Source of the DNA: Lachnotalea sp. AF33-28
Lineage (GTDB): Bacteria; Bacillota; Clostridia; Lachnospirales; Lachnospiraceae
Direction of reading: 5' to 3'
Assembly: GCF_003477885.1 (NCBI RefSeq)
Contig: NZ_QUEE01000007.1
Coordinates: forward strand, 124,001-188,000
DNA length: 64,000 nucleotides
Part shown: piece by piece, positions 1-7,350 of the stretch
Numbering within the stretch: position 1 is the first letter of the stretch
How the letters are laid out: every line of letters begins with the position of its first letter
Program-made: the position numbers and the translations under genes
The notes under the pieces: generated by a model
What the model saw: only the letters and a program-made list of their open reading frames with translations
Databases searched by the model: none
What the model was told of the DNA's origin: nothing

Positions 1-782
1 AGGCCATATTAAACGCATTTCCGGAGATCCGGGTGGACGTGCACCATCCGGATGTGCTTCTCCAGATAGAGGTGCGCCAGAAGATCAACATCTATTCCCT
101 GGCTATACCCGGCCCCGGTGGCATGCCTGTGGGAACGAACGGCAAAGCCACGCTGCTGCTCTCCGGAGGCATCGACAGCCCGGTGGCCGGTTATATGATC
201 GCCAAGAGAGGCGTGGTGATCGATGCGGTCTATTTTCATGCGCCGCCCTATACCAGTGAGCGCGCGAAACAGAAGGTGGTGGACTTAGCCAGAAAGGTCT
301 CCCGGTATTCCGGACCGGTCAGCCTGTCCGTGGTGAATTTCACCGACATCCAGCTTGCGATCTATGACAAATGCCCCCATGAAGAGCTGACGATCATCAT
401 GAGGCGGTATATGATGCGCATAGCGGAGCGGTTGGCCGATACAAACGGGAGCCTCGGTCTGATCACGGGAGAGAGCATCGGTCAGGTGGCGTCCCAGACA
501 ATGAAAAGCCTGGCGGCCACCAACGAGGTCTGTACGATGCCCGTTTACCGTCCGCTGATCGGTTTTGACAAGCAGGAGATTGTGGAGATCGCTAAGAAAA
601 TCGACACATTTGATATCTCCATTCAGCCATTTGAGGATTGCTGCACCATTTTTGTGGCCAAGCATCCGGTAACAAAGCCAAATATCAATATCATTAAGCG
701 TTCGGAGACGAATCTGGAAGGAATCATTGAGCCATTGGTCGAGACAGCATTAAATACGGTGGAGACCATCTGGATAGATTAA
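1..782 (+). CDS. thiI: tRNA 4-thiouridine synthase ThiI, C-terminal part (5' end outside window)
   Basis: This is the C-terminal two thirds of ThiI, the ATP-dependent enzyme that transfers sulfur to U8 of tRNA and, in many bacteria, to the thiamine thiazole pathway. The reading frame is open from base 3 to the TAA at 780-782. The PP-loop signature SGGIDSP, which adenylates the uridine, lies near base 165, followed by the family stretches ITGESIGQVASQT and EDCCTIFVAKHP. There is no C-terminal rhodanese domain, which is usual for Firmicutes ThiI, where the sulfur comes from a partner cysteine desulfurase. That partner (often nifS/iscS just upstream) would lie outside the window. Identification is firm; only the truncation is a limit. 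Confidence 0.95.
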   Translation, partial: AILNAFPEIRVDVHHPDVLLQIEVRQKINIYSLAIPGPGGMPVGTNGKATLLLSGGIDSPVAGYMIAKRGVVIDAVYFHAPPYTSERAKQKVVDLARKVSRYSGPVSLSVVNFTDIQLAIYDKCPHEELTIIMRRYMMRIAERLADTNGSLGLITGESIGQVASQTMKSLAATNEVCTMPVYRPLIGFDKQEIVEIAKKIDTFDISIQPFEDCCTIFVAKHPVTKPNINIIKRSETNLEGIIEPLVETALNTVETIWID

Positions 783-800
783 AAAGAATCCTGAAACGAA

Positions 801-882
801 AAAGAATCCCGCTCGCGGGATTCTCCGCCTGCGGCGGATCGCTTCAGCGACATCATTCCATTCCGCCGCAGTGCGTTCCTGC
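801..882. repeat. 82-bp hairpin-rich intergenic repeat, copy R1
   Basis: This 82-base block matches the reverse complement of 56547-56628 at 80 of 82 positions by eye. It holds a 10-bp perfect stem (AATCCCGC arm, 803-821), a 6-bp stem TCGCT/AGCGA, and an outer GCGGCGG/CCGCCGC pairing that encloses the small hairpin. It lies in the thiI-HPr convergent intergenic space. No open reading frame of plausible composition crosses it. I do not recognise it as a named family. Confidence 0.85.
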
Positions 883-897
883 CCGGAGGGCTTTTTA
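881..897 (+). terminator. Short terminator-like hairpin after thiI
   Basis: GCCC-gga-GGGC is followed directly by CTTTTTATT, about 100 bases after the thiI stop. The stem is only 4 bp, so termination may also use the hairpins of the adjoining repeat R1. Confidence 0.45.
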
Positions 898-930
898 TTA
901 CATTGGAGAGTTCGGAGAACTTTCCTATGT

Positions 931-958
931 AAAAAAAGGGACATATGAAATATGTCCC
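931..958 (-). terminator. Rho-independent terminator for the HPr-like gene
   Basis: Read on the minus strand, a perfect 9-bp stem (GGGACATAT/ATATGTCCC, loop of 3) is followed by a run of seven T. It lies about 60 bases beyond the stop codon of the minus-strand HPr-like gene. Confidence 0.85.
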
Positions 959-1016
959 TCTCTCCTCTTTATCAGAACGCACCCTTCGGCGCGTTTTGCC
1001 GGCTGTCAGGCACGGC

Positions 1017-1247
1017 TTAGATGAGATAAGGTGCCAGAACAGCTAAGATTTCGTCCAGGTTATCGGTTGCATGGATGTTTAAATCAATCGGCTTGGATAA
1101 GTCCAGACTGAAGATGCCCATAATGGATTTTGCATCAATCACATATCTGCCGGATACCAGATCGAAATCGCAATCAAATTTTGTAAGATCATTAACGAAT
1201 GATTTTACCTTGTCGATAGAATTTAATGAGATCTGTACTGTTTTCAT
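1017..1247 (-). CDS. HPr-family protein lacking the PTS histidine
   Basis: A 76-residue protein with the size and fold pattern of HPr, the PTS phosphocarrier. The start is the ATG at 1247, preceded by AAGGAGG at 8-base spacing; a longer upstream frame has no such site. The block KSIMGIFSL around the regulatory serine (Ser41 here, Ser46 in Bacillus HPr) is conserved. The active-site region normally G-I-H-A-R-P reads N-S-I-D-K-V, so the phospho-accepting histidine is missing. By family knowledge, such a protein cannot relay PEP-derived phosphate but could be phosphorylated on serine and act like Crh, the catabolite co-repressor partner of CcpA. It is monocistronic, with its own promoter and terminator. 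Confidence 0.85.
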   Translation of the reverse strand: MKTVQISLNSIDKVKSFVNDLTKFDCDFDLVSGRYVIDAKSIMGIFSLDLSKPIDLNIHATDNLDEILAVLAPYLI

Positions 1248-1271
1248 TGGAATAACCTCCTTAATTTGCGT

Positions 1272-1300
1272 ATAATATAGTTTTCTACTGCCTACGTTAA
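1272..1300 (-). promoter_or_regulatory. Sigma-A type promoter for the HPr-like gene
   Basis: On the minus strand, -35 TTAACG (1300-1295) and -10 TATTAT (1277-1272) are separated by 17 bases, about 25 bases upstream of the start codon. Confidence 0.6.
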
Positions 1301-1445
1301 TACTACATAGAGGGGGGTGAAAAGTCAATAGACATATTTCCTAAAAAAGTAATCGCTATTTTGCAATCACCTGCAAATCGGCTGTGAAAGAAGCTCGGAG
1401 TGTTTCGGACAAAGAAAATTTTGAACAAAAACGGAGTAAAATAAC

Positions 1446-2762
1446 ATGAAGAAAGCAGCATTACATAATTTGGGATGCAAAGTCAACGCCTATGAACTGG
1501 AGGCCATGCAGCAGCAGCTGGAGGCGGGGGGATATGAAATTGTTCCCTTTGAAGATAGGGCTGACGTTTATATAATCAATACCTGTACCGTAACCAATAT
1601 CGCGGACCGCAAGTCCAGGCAGATGCTGCACCGCGCAAGAAAGTGCAACCCTGACGCGGTGGTGGTGGCGGCAGGCTGCTATGTGCAGGCGGCCGAAGAA
1701 GACCTTAAGAAAGACAAAACGGTGGATATCGTGATCGGCAACAACCAGAAGGGCAAACTGCTGGAACTTTTGGACGAATATATGGATGGAAAGGGCGGCG
1801 GCGAAGCCGTGCTGGATATAGGCCATGCCAGCAGCTATGAGAGTATGCGGATTACCCGCACATCGGAACATACCCGCGCCTTCATCAAGATCCAGGACGG
1901 CTGCAATCAGTTTTGCAGCTACTGCATCATCCCCTATGCCAGAGGGCGCATCCGCAGCAGGGAGGCGGAGGACGTGCTGGAGGAGGTGGCCGGCCTGGCA
2001 GCCGGAGGCTTAAAAGAGGCGGTGCTGACCGGCATACATTTAAGCTCCTACGGCGCGGACCGTCAGGAGGAAAACGGTCTTTTGGAATTGGTGATGCGCC
2101 TTCAGGAGGTGGAAGGAATCGAGAGGATCCGTCTGGGCTCCCTCGAACCTCGGATCATTACCGAAGAATTTGTCCGCAGCCTTTCCGGGCTGTCCAAATT
2201 CTGCCCCCACTTTCATCTGTCCCTGCAGAGCGGCTGCAATGAAACTCTTAAAAGAATGAATAGACATTACACCACCGGTGAATACTATGAAAAATGCTGC
2301 CTGATCCGGGAGTCTTTTGATCATCCCGCCATCACGACAGATGTGATCGCCGGTTTTCCGGGAGAAACAGAAGAAGAATTTGAAGAAACGCTGGCTTTTG
2401 TGAAAAAGGTGCAGTTTTACGAAATGCATGTATTCAAATATTCCAGAAGAAAAGGCACTCTTGCGGCAAAGATGGAAGAGCAGGTGCCGGAGCAGAAGAA
2501 GCAGGAGCGAAGCCGCAGGCTGATAGATCTGGCCCATGATATGTCCCAGGATTTCCGGAGGTATTATATCGGCAGGGAGACGCAGGTGCTGCTGGAAGAG
2601 CCGGTGACGGCAGCAGGAGAGCGCTTCCTGGCCGGATATAACAAAGAATATGTGCGCTGTGCGTTTCGTGCCGGCACGGAAAATACCCTGATCTCCGGCA
2701 CCCCGGCCGCACTCACAGAGGATGGCCTGCTGCTGTGTGAAAACGCTGCTGCGTGCAGCTGA
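1446..2762 (+). CDS. mtaB: tRNA t6A37 methylthiotransferase MtaB
   Basis: A radical-SAM enzyme of 438 residues that converts N6-threonylcarbamoyladenosine at position 37 of ANN-decoding tRNAs to the 2-methylthio form. Domains in order: an N-terminal MTTase domain with cluster cysteines in NLGCKVN (about residue 10), INTCTV (about 45) and AAGCYV (about 79); a radical-SAM core with CxxxCxxC at residues 153, 157 and 160; and a C-terminal TRAM-like region. The start motif MKKAALHNLGCKVN is typical of MtaB and separates it from MiaB and RimO. The ATG is preceded by an ACGGAG-like site. The 118-base gap before it holds no other gene. Confidence 0.93.
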   Translation: MKKAALHNLGCKVNAYELEAMQQQLEAGGYEIVPFEDRADVYIINTCTVTNIADRKSRQMLHRARKCNPDAVVVAAGCYVQAAEEDLKKDKTVDIVIGNNQKGKLLELLDEYMDGKGGGEAVLDIGHASSYESMRITRTSEHTRAFIKIQDGCNQFCSYCIIPYARGRIRSREAEDVLEEVAGLAAGGLKEAVLTGIHLSSYGADRQEENGLLELVMRLQEVEGIERIRLGSLEPRIITEEFVRSLSGLSKFCPHFHLSLQSGCNETLKRMNRHYTTGEYYEKCCLIRESFDHPAITTDVIAGFPGETEEEFEETLAFVKKVQFYEMHVFKYSRRKGTLAAKMEEQVPEQKKQERSRRLIDLAHDMSQDFRRYYIGRETQVLLEEPVTAAGERFLAGYNKEYVRCAFRAGTENTLISGTPAALTEDGLLLCENAAACS

Positions 2763-2784
2763 AAAACTGTATTAGATAAAACAC

Positions 2785-2813
2785 TTGCTCAATTGGTGGA
2801 TCTATATTACAAT
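2785..2813 (+). promoter_or_regulatory. Sigma-A type promoter upstream of ireB
   Basis: TTGCTC (2785-2790), a 17-base spacer and TACAAT (2808-2813). Transcription from here would place the double-hairpin element at 2857-2903 in the 5' leader of ireB. Confidence 0.6.
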
Positions 2814-2856
2814 AAAGGATAACGGTTACAGTTGTCGGACAGTATGGAAATAAAAT

Positions 2857-2903
2857 GCGCACCGAGTATGCGCGCAGGTGACCGGCCGGACGGCCGGTCA
2901 CAG
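2857..2903 (+). repeat. Double-hairpin element, copy A, in the ireB leader
   Basis: Hairpin 1 is GCGCA/TGCGC with a 7-base loop (2857-2873), the linker is GCAGG, and hairpin 2 is the perfect TGACCGGCC/GGCCGGTCA with a 4-base loop (2879-2900), followed by CAG. It shares architecture with copies at 11352, 27813, 31972 and 48780. It ends just before the ribosome binding region of ireB. Confidence 0.7.
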
Positions 2904-2922
2904 GAAGTAAGGAAGTGAGACT

Positions 2923-3198
2923 ATGGGGAGCATTCACAACACACAGTATTTTAAAACACAGCAGGATACCCAACTGGAGGTGAAGGATGTGCTGGAGCGC
3001 GTTTACTGCGCATTGACGGAGAAGGGATACAATCCGATTAATCAGATCGTGGGTTACATCATGTCGGGGGATCCCACCTATATCACCAGCCATAACAACG
3101 CCAGAAGCCTGATCATGAAAGTCGAACGGGATGAGATTATCGAAGAACTGATGAGCAATTATATTCAGACCAAGCTGAAGGATTCGGACCGCAGATGA
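2923..3198 (+). CDS. ireB: IreB-family regulatory phosphoprotein
   Basis: A 91-residue protein of the UPF0297/DUF965 family. In Enterococcus faecalis, IreB is phosphorylated on N-terminal threonines by the PASTA kinase IreK and influences cephalosporin resistance. Here the N-terminus MGSIHNTQYF keeps a threonine at position 7. The conserved central block (RVYCALTEKGYNPINQIVGY, SGDPTYIT) is intact. The gene overlaps ruvX by four bases (ATGA), a translational coupling common in Firmicutes. Function in this organism is by homology only; the kinase gene is not in the window. Confidence 0.92.
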   Translation: MGSIHNTQYFKTQQDTQLEVKDVLERVYCALTEKGYNPINQIVGYIMSGDPTYITSHNNARSLIMKVERDEIIEELMSNYIQTKLKDSDRR

Positions 3199-3629
3199 TC
3201 CGCATTATGGGACTTGACTTCGGATCAAAGACGGTTGGGGTAGCTGTCAGCGATCCGCTGGGTATTACGGCTCAGGGAGTGGAGACGATTACACGTCCGC
3301 AGGAGAACAAGCTTCGGCGGACACTGGCCCGTATCGAAGAGCTGGTTAAGGAGTACGGGGTGGAGGAAATTGTGCTCGGCTATCCCAAGAACATGAACAA
3401 CACGCTGGGAGAGCGGGCATTAAAATCAGAGGAATTTAAAAAGCAGCTGGAAGCGCGCACAAATCTGCCGGTGGTGCTGTGGGATGAGAGGCTTACCACA
3501 GTAGCGGCGCAGCGCGCGCTCATGGAGGGCGGCGTGCGCAGGGAAAACCGTAAGGATACGGTGGATATGCTGGCCGCTGTCCTGATCCTGCAGGGATATC
3601 TGGACTGCCGTAGCTATAAGAAACTGTAA
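3195..3629 (+). CDS. ruvX: Putative Holliday junction resolvase RuvX/YqgF
   Basis: A 144-residue RNase H-fold nuclease of the YqgF family, linked to pre-16S rRNA 5' maturation and to Holliday junction resolution. The first acidic motif is in MGLDFGSKTVGVAVSD, the second in VEEIVLGYPKNMNNTLG, and the third region is LWDERLTT followed by the terminal D-x-x-AA helix (DTVDMLAAVLILQGYL). Its length fits the family. It is co-transcribed with ireB and followed by the DUF1292 gene after 50 bases. Confidence 0.93.
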   Translation: MIRIMGLDFGSKTVGVAVSDPLGITAQGVETITRPQENKLRRTLARIEELVKEYGVEEIVLGYPKNMNNTLGERALKSEEFKKQLEARTNLPVVLWDERLTTVAAQRALMEGGVRRENRKDTVDMLAAVLILQGYLDCRSYKKL

Positions 3630-3679
3630 GCCGTGTGACCGTTGGCCACAGACTGCCGTGTGCAGAAAAGAGGAAGTAA

Positions 3680-3943
3680 GTGGAAGAAGAAAAGATCATA
3701 TTAGAAGACGAGAACGGCGAAACGCTGGAACTCTTTGTGCTGGAAGGAACCAGGATCAGCGGCACCGATTATATCCTGGCTGCCGATGCCCCCGAGGGAG
3801 ACGGGGAATGTTATATATTGAAGGATATCTCTGCGCCGGAAGATGCCGACGCCGTGTACTGCATGGTGGAGGATGAGACGGAGCTCATGACTCTGATGGG
3901 GATCTTCGGTGAACTGTTGGAGGACGTGGATATTGAGCTGTAG
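3680..3943 (+). CDS. DUF1292 family protein (YrzB-like)
   Basis: A small acidic protein of 87 residues that starts at GTG 3680 behind AGAGGAAG. The pattern EEKIILEDENGETLELFVLEGT, YILAAD and the very acidic C-terminus (ETELMTLMGIFGELLEDVDIEL) matches DUF1292 proteins, which sit in the same ireB-ruvX-DUF1292 order in many Firmicutes. The molecular function is unknown. Fifteen bases separate it from the fur-family gene. Confidence 0.85.
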   Translation: MEEEKIILEDENGETLELFVLEGTRISGTDYILAADAPEGDGECYILKDISAPEDADAVYCMVEDETELMTLMGIFGELLEDVDIEL

Positions 3944-3957
3944 CATCGAGGACAATT

Positions 3958-4407
3958 ATGAATGAAAGCTATTTTAAGGATCTCCTAAAGAAAAACGGTC
4001 TGAAGGTGACCAGCCAGCGGCTGATCGTGCTGGAAGCGGTAGCCTCCTGTCCGGGCAAACATCTGTCTGCGGAAGAGATCTATGACCTTGTGCATGAAAG
4101 CTATCCTGAGGTAGGGCTGGCAACGGTATACCGCACTCTTCAGGTTTTATTAGAGTTACATATGATTGATAAGGTGAATTTTGATGACGGCGTGGTGCGC
4201 TATGAGATGTGTGAGCAGTCGGAGACGGCCAGACACCGCCATCATCATTTGATATGCAAAAAATGCGGCAAAGTATATGCATTTGAGGATGATCTGCTGG
4301 ACAACCTGGAGCGTACGATCCTTTTAACTACGGGATTTGAGGTGGTAGATCATGAAGTAAAGCTGTACGGTTACTGCAGGGACTGCATAGAAAAGGAACA
4401 GATGTAA
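3958..4407 (+). CDS. Fur-family metal-dependent transcriptional regulator
   Basis: A 149-residue Fur/PerR/Zur-type repressor. The N-terminal winged helix runs through KVTSQRLIVLEAVAS, LSAEEIYDLV and GLATVYRTLQVL. The dimerisation domain has a histidine-rich metal site (RHRHHHLICKKCGKVY) with a CxxC pair and a second CxxC near the C-terminus (CRDC), together a structural zinc site. The sequence alone does not tell Fur from PerR or Zur. The position behind the ruvX cluster is common in Lachnospiraceae and does not reveal targets. Confidence 0.9.
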   Translation: MNESYFKDLLKKNGLKVTSQRLIVLEAVASCPGKHLSAEEIYDLVHESYPEVGLATVYRTLQVLLELHMIDKVNFDDGVVRYEMCEQSETARHRHHHLICKKCGKVYAFEDDLLDNLERTILLTTGFEVVDHEVKLYGYCRDCIEKEQM

Positions 4408-4500
4408 ATTACATAGACAGCAGGACCGTATCATGGGCGCAGGTGCCGCGGGACGGACTACGGAATGGCTGTCGGCAAATTATAAATGGAGGTAAATTGA

Positions 4501-6159
4501 TTGAAAACAGAAAAATCGAAATTGAAAATCATTCCCTTAGGCGGATTGGAGCAGATCGGAATGAACATTACTGCCTTTGAGTATGAAGACAGTATTATTG
4601 TTGTGGACTGCGGTTTAAGCTTTCCCAGCGACGACATGCTGGGCATTGACCTGGTGATCCCGGATGTGACCTATTTGAAGGATAATATCGACAAGGTGAA
4701 AGGTTTCGTGATTACCCACGGGCATGAGGACCATATCGGCGCGCTGCCGTATGTGCTGCGCGACGTGAATGCGCCCATCTACGGCACCAAGCTGACTCTG
4801 GGCATCATCGAAGGAAAGCTGCAGGAGCACAACCTGAAGCGCGTGAAAAAGAAAGTCGTAAAGTACGGCCAGTCCATCAATCTGGGATGCTTCCGCATCG
4901 AGTTTATCCGCACCAATCACAGCATTGTGGATGCGGCGGCGCTGGCAATTTTCACACCGGTGGGAATTGTGGTTCACACCGGCGACTTTAAGATTGATTA
5001 TACGCCGGTATTCGGTGATCCCGTGGATCTGCAGCGCTTTGCGGAACTCGGGAAAAAAGGCGTGCTGGCGCTGATGTGCGACAGCACCAATGCGATCCGG
5101 GAAGGCTTTACCATGTCCGAAAAGACAGTGGGCAAGACCTTTGATACGCTCTTCGGAGAATACCAGAATCACCGCATCATCGTTGCTACATTCGCATCCA
5201 ATGTGGACCGCGTGCAGCAGGCCATCAATTCCGCCTATAAATACGGCAGAAAAGTGGTGGTGGAAGGCCGCAGTATGGTGAACATTATCGGCACGGCCAG
5301 CGAGCTTGGCTATATCAAGATCCCGGAGGGCACGCTGATCGATATCGAACAGCTGAAGAATTATCCGGATGAAAAGACTGTGCTGATCACCACGGGCAGC
5401 CAGGGAGAATCCATGGCAGCTTTATCCAGGATGGCGGCGGGTGTTCACCGCAAGGTGACGATAAAGCCGGGTGACGCGATCATATTGAGTTCCACCCCGA
5501 TCCCGGGCAACGAAAAAGCGGTTTCCAAGGTCATAAATGAGCTCTCCATGAAGGGAGCGAAGGTAATCTATCAGGATACCCATGTCTCAGGACACGCCTG
5601 CAAGGAGGAGATCAAGCTGATCTATTCTCTGGTGCGCCCGAAATATGCGATACCTGTGCATGGCGAATACCGCCATCTGCAGTCACAGGCGGAGCTGGTC
5701 AATTCGCTGGGCATACCCAAAGACCATATATTCATGCTCTCTTCAGGCGATGTGCTGTCGCTGGATGCGGATAACGCCAAGGTGGACGGGCACGTGCCGG
5801 TGGGTTCCATATTGGTGGACGGCCTGGGAGTCGGCGATGTGGGCAACATCGTGCTGCGGGACCGCCAAAACCTGTCGCAGAACGGTATCATAGTGGTTGT
5901 CATGACGCTGGAGCGGGGCAGCAATCAGCTGCTTGCGGGGCCGGATATCGTATCTCGTGGGTTTGTATATGTGAGAGAATCGGAGGATCTGATGGATGAG
6001 GCTAGAGAGGTAGTGCTTGATGCGGTATCCTCCTGCCTGAAGAAGAAGGTCACGGACTGGGGCAAGCTTAAGAATGTGATCCGTGACAGTCTAAGCGATT
6101 ATCTCTGGAAGAAGATGAAGAGAAATCCGATGATTTTACCGATAATTATGGAGATCTGA
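4501..6159 (+). CDS. rnj: Ribonuclease J
   Basis: A 552-residue metallo-beta-lactamase/beta-CASP RNase with endonuclease and 5'-3' exonuclease activity, central to mRNA decay and rRNA maturation in Firmicutes. It starts at TTG 4501 behind TGGAGG. The metal-binding motif THGHEDHIG lies at about residues 73-81. The beta-CASP and RNA-binding regions follow (GDFKIDYTP, CDSTNA, TTGSQGE, SGHACKEE, PVHGEYRHL), then the C-terminal domain. The length is typical. Only one RNase J gene is visible here; it could be J1 or the sole copy. Confidence 0.94.
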   Translation: MKTEKSKLKIIPLGGLEQIGMNITAFEYEDSIIVVDCGLSFPSDDMLGIDLVIPDVTYLKDNIDKVKGFVITHGHEDHIGALPYVLRDVNAPIYGTKLTLGIIEGKLQEHNLKRVKKKVVKYGQSINLGCFRIEFIRTNHSIVDAAALAIFTPVGIVVHTGDFKIDYTPVFGDPVDLQRFAELGKKGVLALMCDSTNAIREGFTMSEKTVGKTFDTLFGEYQNHRIIVATFASNVDRVQQAINSAYKYGRKVVVEGRSMVNIIGTASELGYIKIPEGTLIDIEQLKNYPDEKTVLITTGSQGESMAALSRMAAGVHRKVTIKPGDAIILSSTPIPGNEKAVSKVINELSMKGAKVIYQDTHVSGHACKEEIKLIYSLVRPKYAIPVHGEYRHLQSQAELVNSLGIPKDHIFMLSSGDVLSLDADNAKVDGHVPVGSILVDGLGVGDVGNIVLRDRQNLSQNGIIVVVMTLERGSNQLLAGPDIVSRGFVYVRESEDLMDEAREVVLDAVSSCLKKKVTDWGKLKNVIRDSLSDYLWKKMKRNPMILPIIMEI

Positions 6160-6160
6160 T

Positions 6161-6634
6161 ATGGCTGGACATAGGAAAGAAAGAACTTCAAGACAGGAAC
6201 GTAGAAAAGTGAATAAGATGGTGACAGCGGTGATCGGTGTTTCCATCCGTATCATCGTGATCACACTGCTTGTGATGCTTTTTTATACTGGGATTACGAA
6301 GGGCTTTTCTTTCGGATATGATATCTTTGCCGGGACGGCGGTCGGAAAGGCCCCCGGCAGGGATATCACAATTGTGGTGAAAGAGGGGGAATCCCCGGCC
6401 ACAGTCGGGAAGCGGCTGGAGGCAGCCGGGCTGATCGCGGACAGCAGCATATTTTTAGTGCAGCAGATATTCTACGATTATAAGATCTATCCAGGTGAAT
6501 ATACCCTGAACACGTCGATGACTTCTAAGGAAATGCTGATAAAGATGAATGTAAAGCCGGAGACGGAGAAAGCATCTGAAGAGGAGGCTTCTCCGTCACA
6601 GGAAGAAGAAACATCGGGAGAAACATCAGAATGA
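6161..6634 (+). CDS. Membrane-anchored MltG/YceG-like protein without a catalytic domain
   Basis: A 157-residue protein with a basic N-terminus, one membrane segment (about residues 22-45), and a LysM-like/YceG N-terminal domain (ITIVVKEGESPATVGKRLEAAGLI, YKIYPGEYTLNTSMTSKEML). It ends in a Glu/Ser/Thr-rich tail. Full MltG is about 340 residues or more with a catalytic glutamate domain, which is absent here. Such short forms are often labelled endolytic transglycosylase, but this one cannot be catalytic as it stands. It starts two bases after the rnj stop and overlaps the next gene by four bases, so it belongs to the rnj-trmR-trhP unit. Confidence 0.75.
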   Translation: MAGHRKERTSRQERRKVNKMVTAVIGVSIRIIVITLLVMLFYTGITKGFSFGYDIFAGTAVGKAPGRDITIVVKEGESPATVGKRLEAAGLIADSSIFLVQQIFYDYKIYPGEYTLNTSMTSKEMLIKMNVKPETEKASEEEASPSQEEETSGETSE

Positions 6635-7350
6635 TGGCAGATGAGAGAACAGCCGCCTACATCCGTTCCCTGGAGCAGGAAAAGGATCCGTTTCTTAGGG
6701 AGCTGGAAAAAGAGGCGAAGAGAGATCTGGTCCCTATTATCAGAAAAGAAACCGCCAGCCTGCTGCGCACGCTGGTGGCGCTTAAAAGACCGGAAAATAT
6801 ATTGGAAGTCGGAACGGCCATCGGATATTCCGCGCTCCTTATGAGCGGGGCAATGCCCGATGGCTGTACCATTACAACCATTGAAAAATATGAAAAGAGA
6901 ATTCCGATGGCCCTGAATAATTTTCGAAAGGCGGGCATGGAGAACCGGATCCGCCTTCTTGAGGGGGATGCGTCGGATATTTTAAAAACCCTTAAGGGAC
7001 CTTACGATTTTATATTCATGGATGCGGCCAAAGGGCAGTACATTCATTTCCTGGAGGATGTCTTAAGACTTATGCCGAATGGCGGCGTGCTGGTTTCGGA
7101 TAATGTGCTGCAGGATGGGGACGTCATTGAATCGCGGTATGCCGTGACCCGCAGGGACCGAACGATCCACAGCCGCATGCGGGAGTATCTGTATACGCTC
7201 AAGCACACAGAGGGGCTGGAAACTTCGGTGATTCCGATCGGGGACGGCGTAACGGTCAGCGTGAAGCTAAAGGACCTACCAGGGGGGGCTGATGCCGGGG
7301 CAGGAAGAGCAGAGCCTCGGGTAAAAATGCAGGAAAGGGATAAGACATGA
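6631..7350 (+). CDS. trmR: SAM-dependent O-methyltransferase, TrmR-like (tRNA U34)
   Basis: A class I methyltransferase of the O-methyltransferase 3 family, 239 residues. The SAM-binding motif I is ILEVGTAIGYSA (about residues 57-68); FIFMDAAKGQY carries the catalytic metal-binding aspartate. In Bacillus subtilis the homologue TrmR (YrrM) methylates 5-hydroxyuridine at wobble position 34 to 5-methoxyuridine. Its direct neighbour here is a U32 protease-family gene, overlapping by four bases, the same pairing as yrrM-yrrNO. That context supports the tRNA role over a catechol-type substrate. Confidence 0.85.
   Translation: MMADERTAAYIRSLEQEKDPFLRELEKEAKRDLVPIIRKETASLLRTLVALKRPENILEVGTAIGYSALLMSGAMPDGCTITTIEKYEKRIPMALNNFRKAGMENRIRLLEGDASDILKTLKGPYDFIFMDAAKGQYIHFLEDVLRLMPNGGVLVSDNVLQDGDVIESRYAVTRRDRTIHSRMREYLYTLKHTEGLETSVIPIGDGVTVSVKLKDLPGGADAGAGRAEPRVKMQERDKT

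Noticed and set aside
779..982. Minus-strand small open frames across the thiI-HPr gap
   Set aside because: They run through the 82-bp structured repeat and a terminator; no ribosome site and no family-like sequence.
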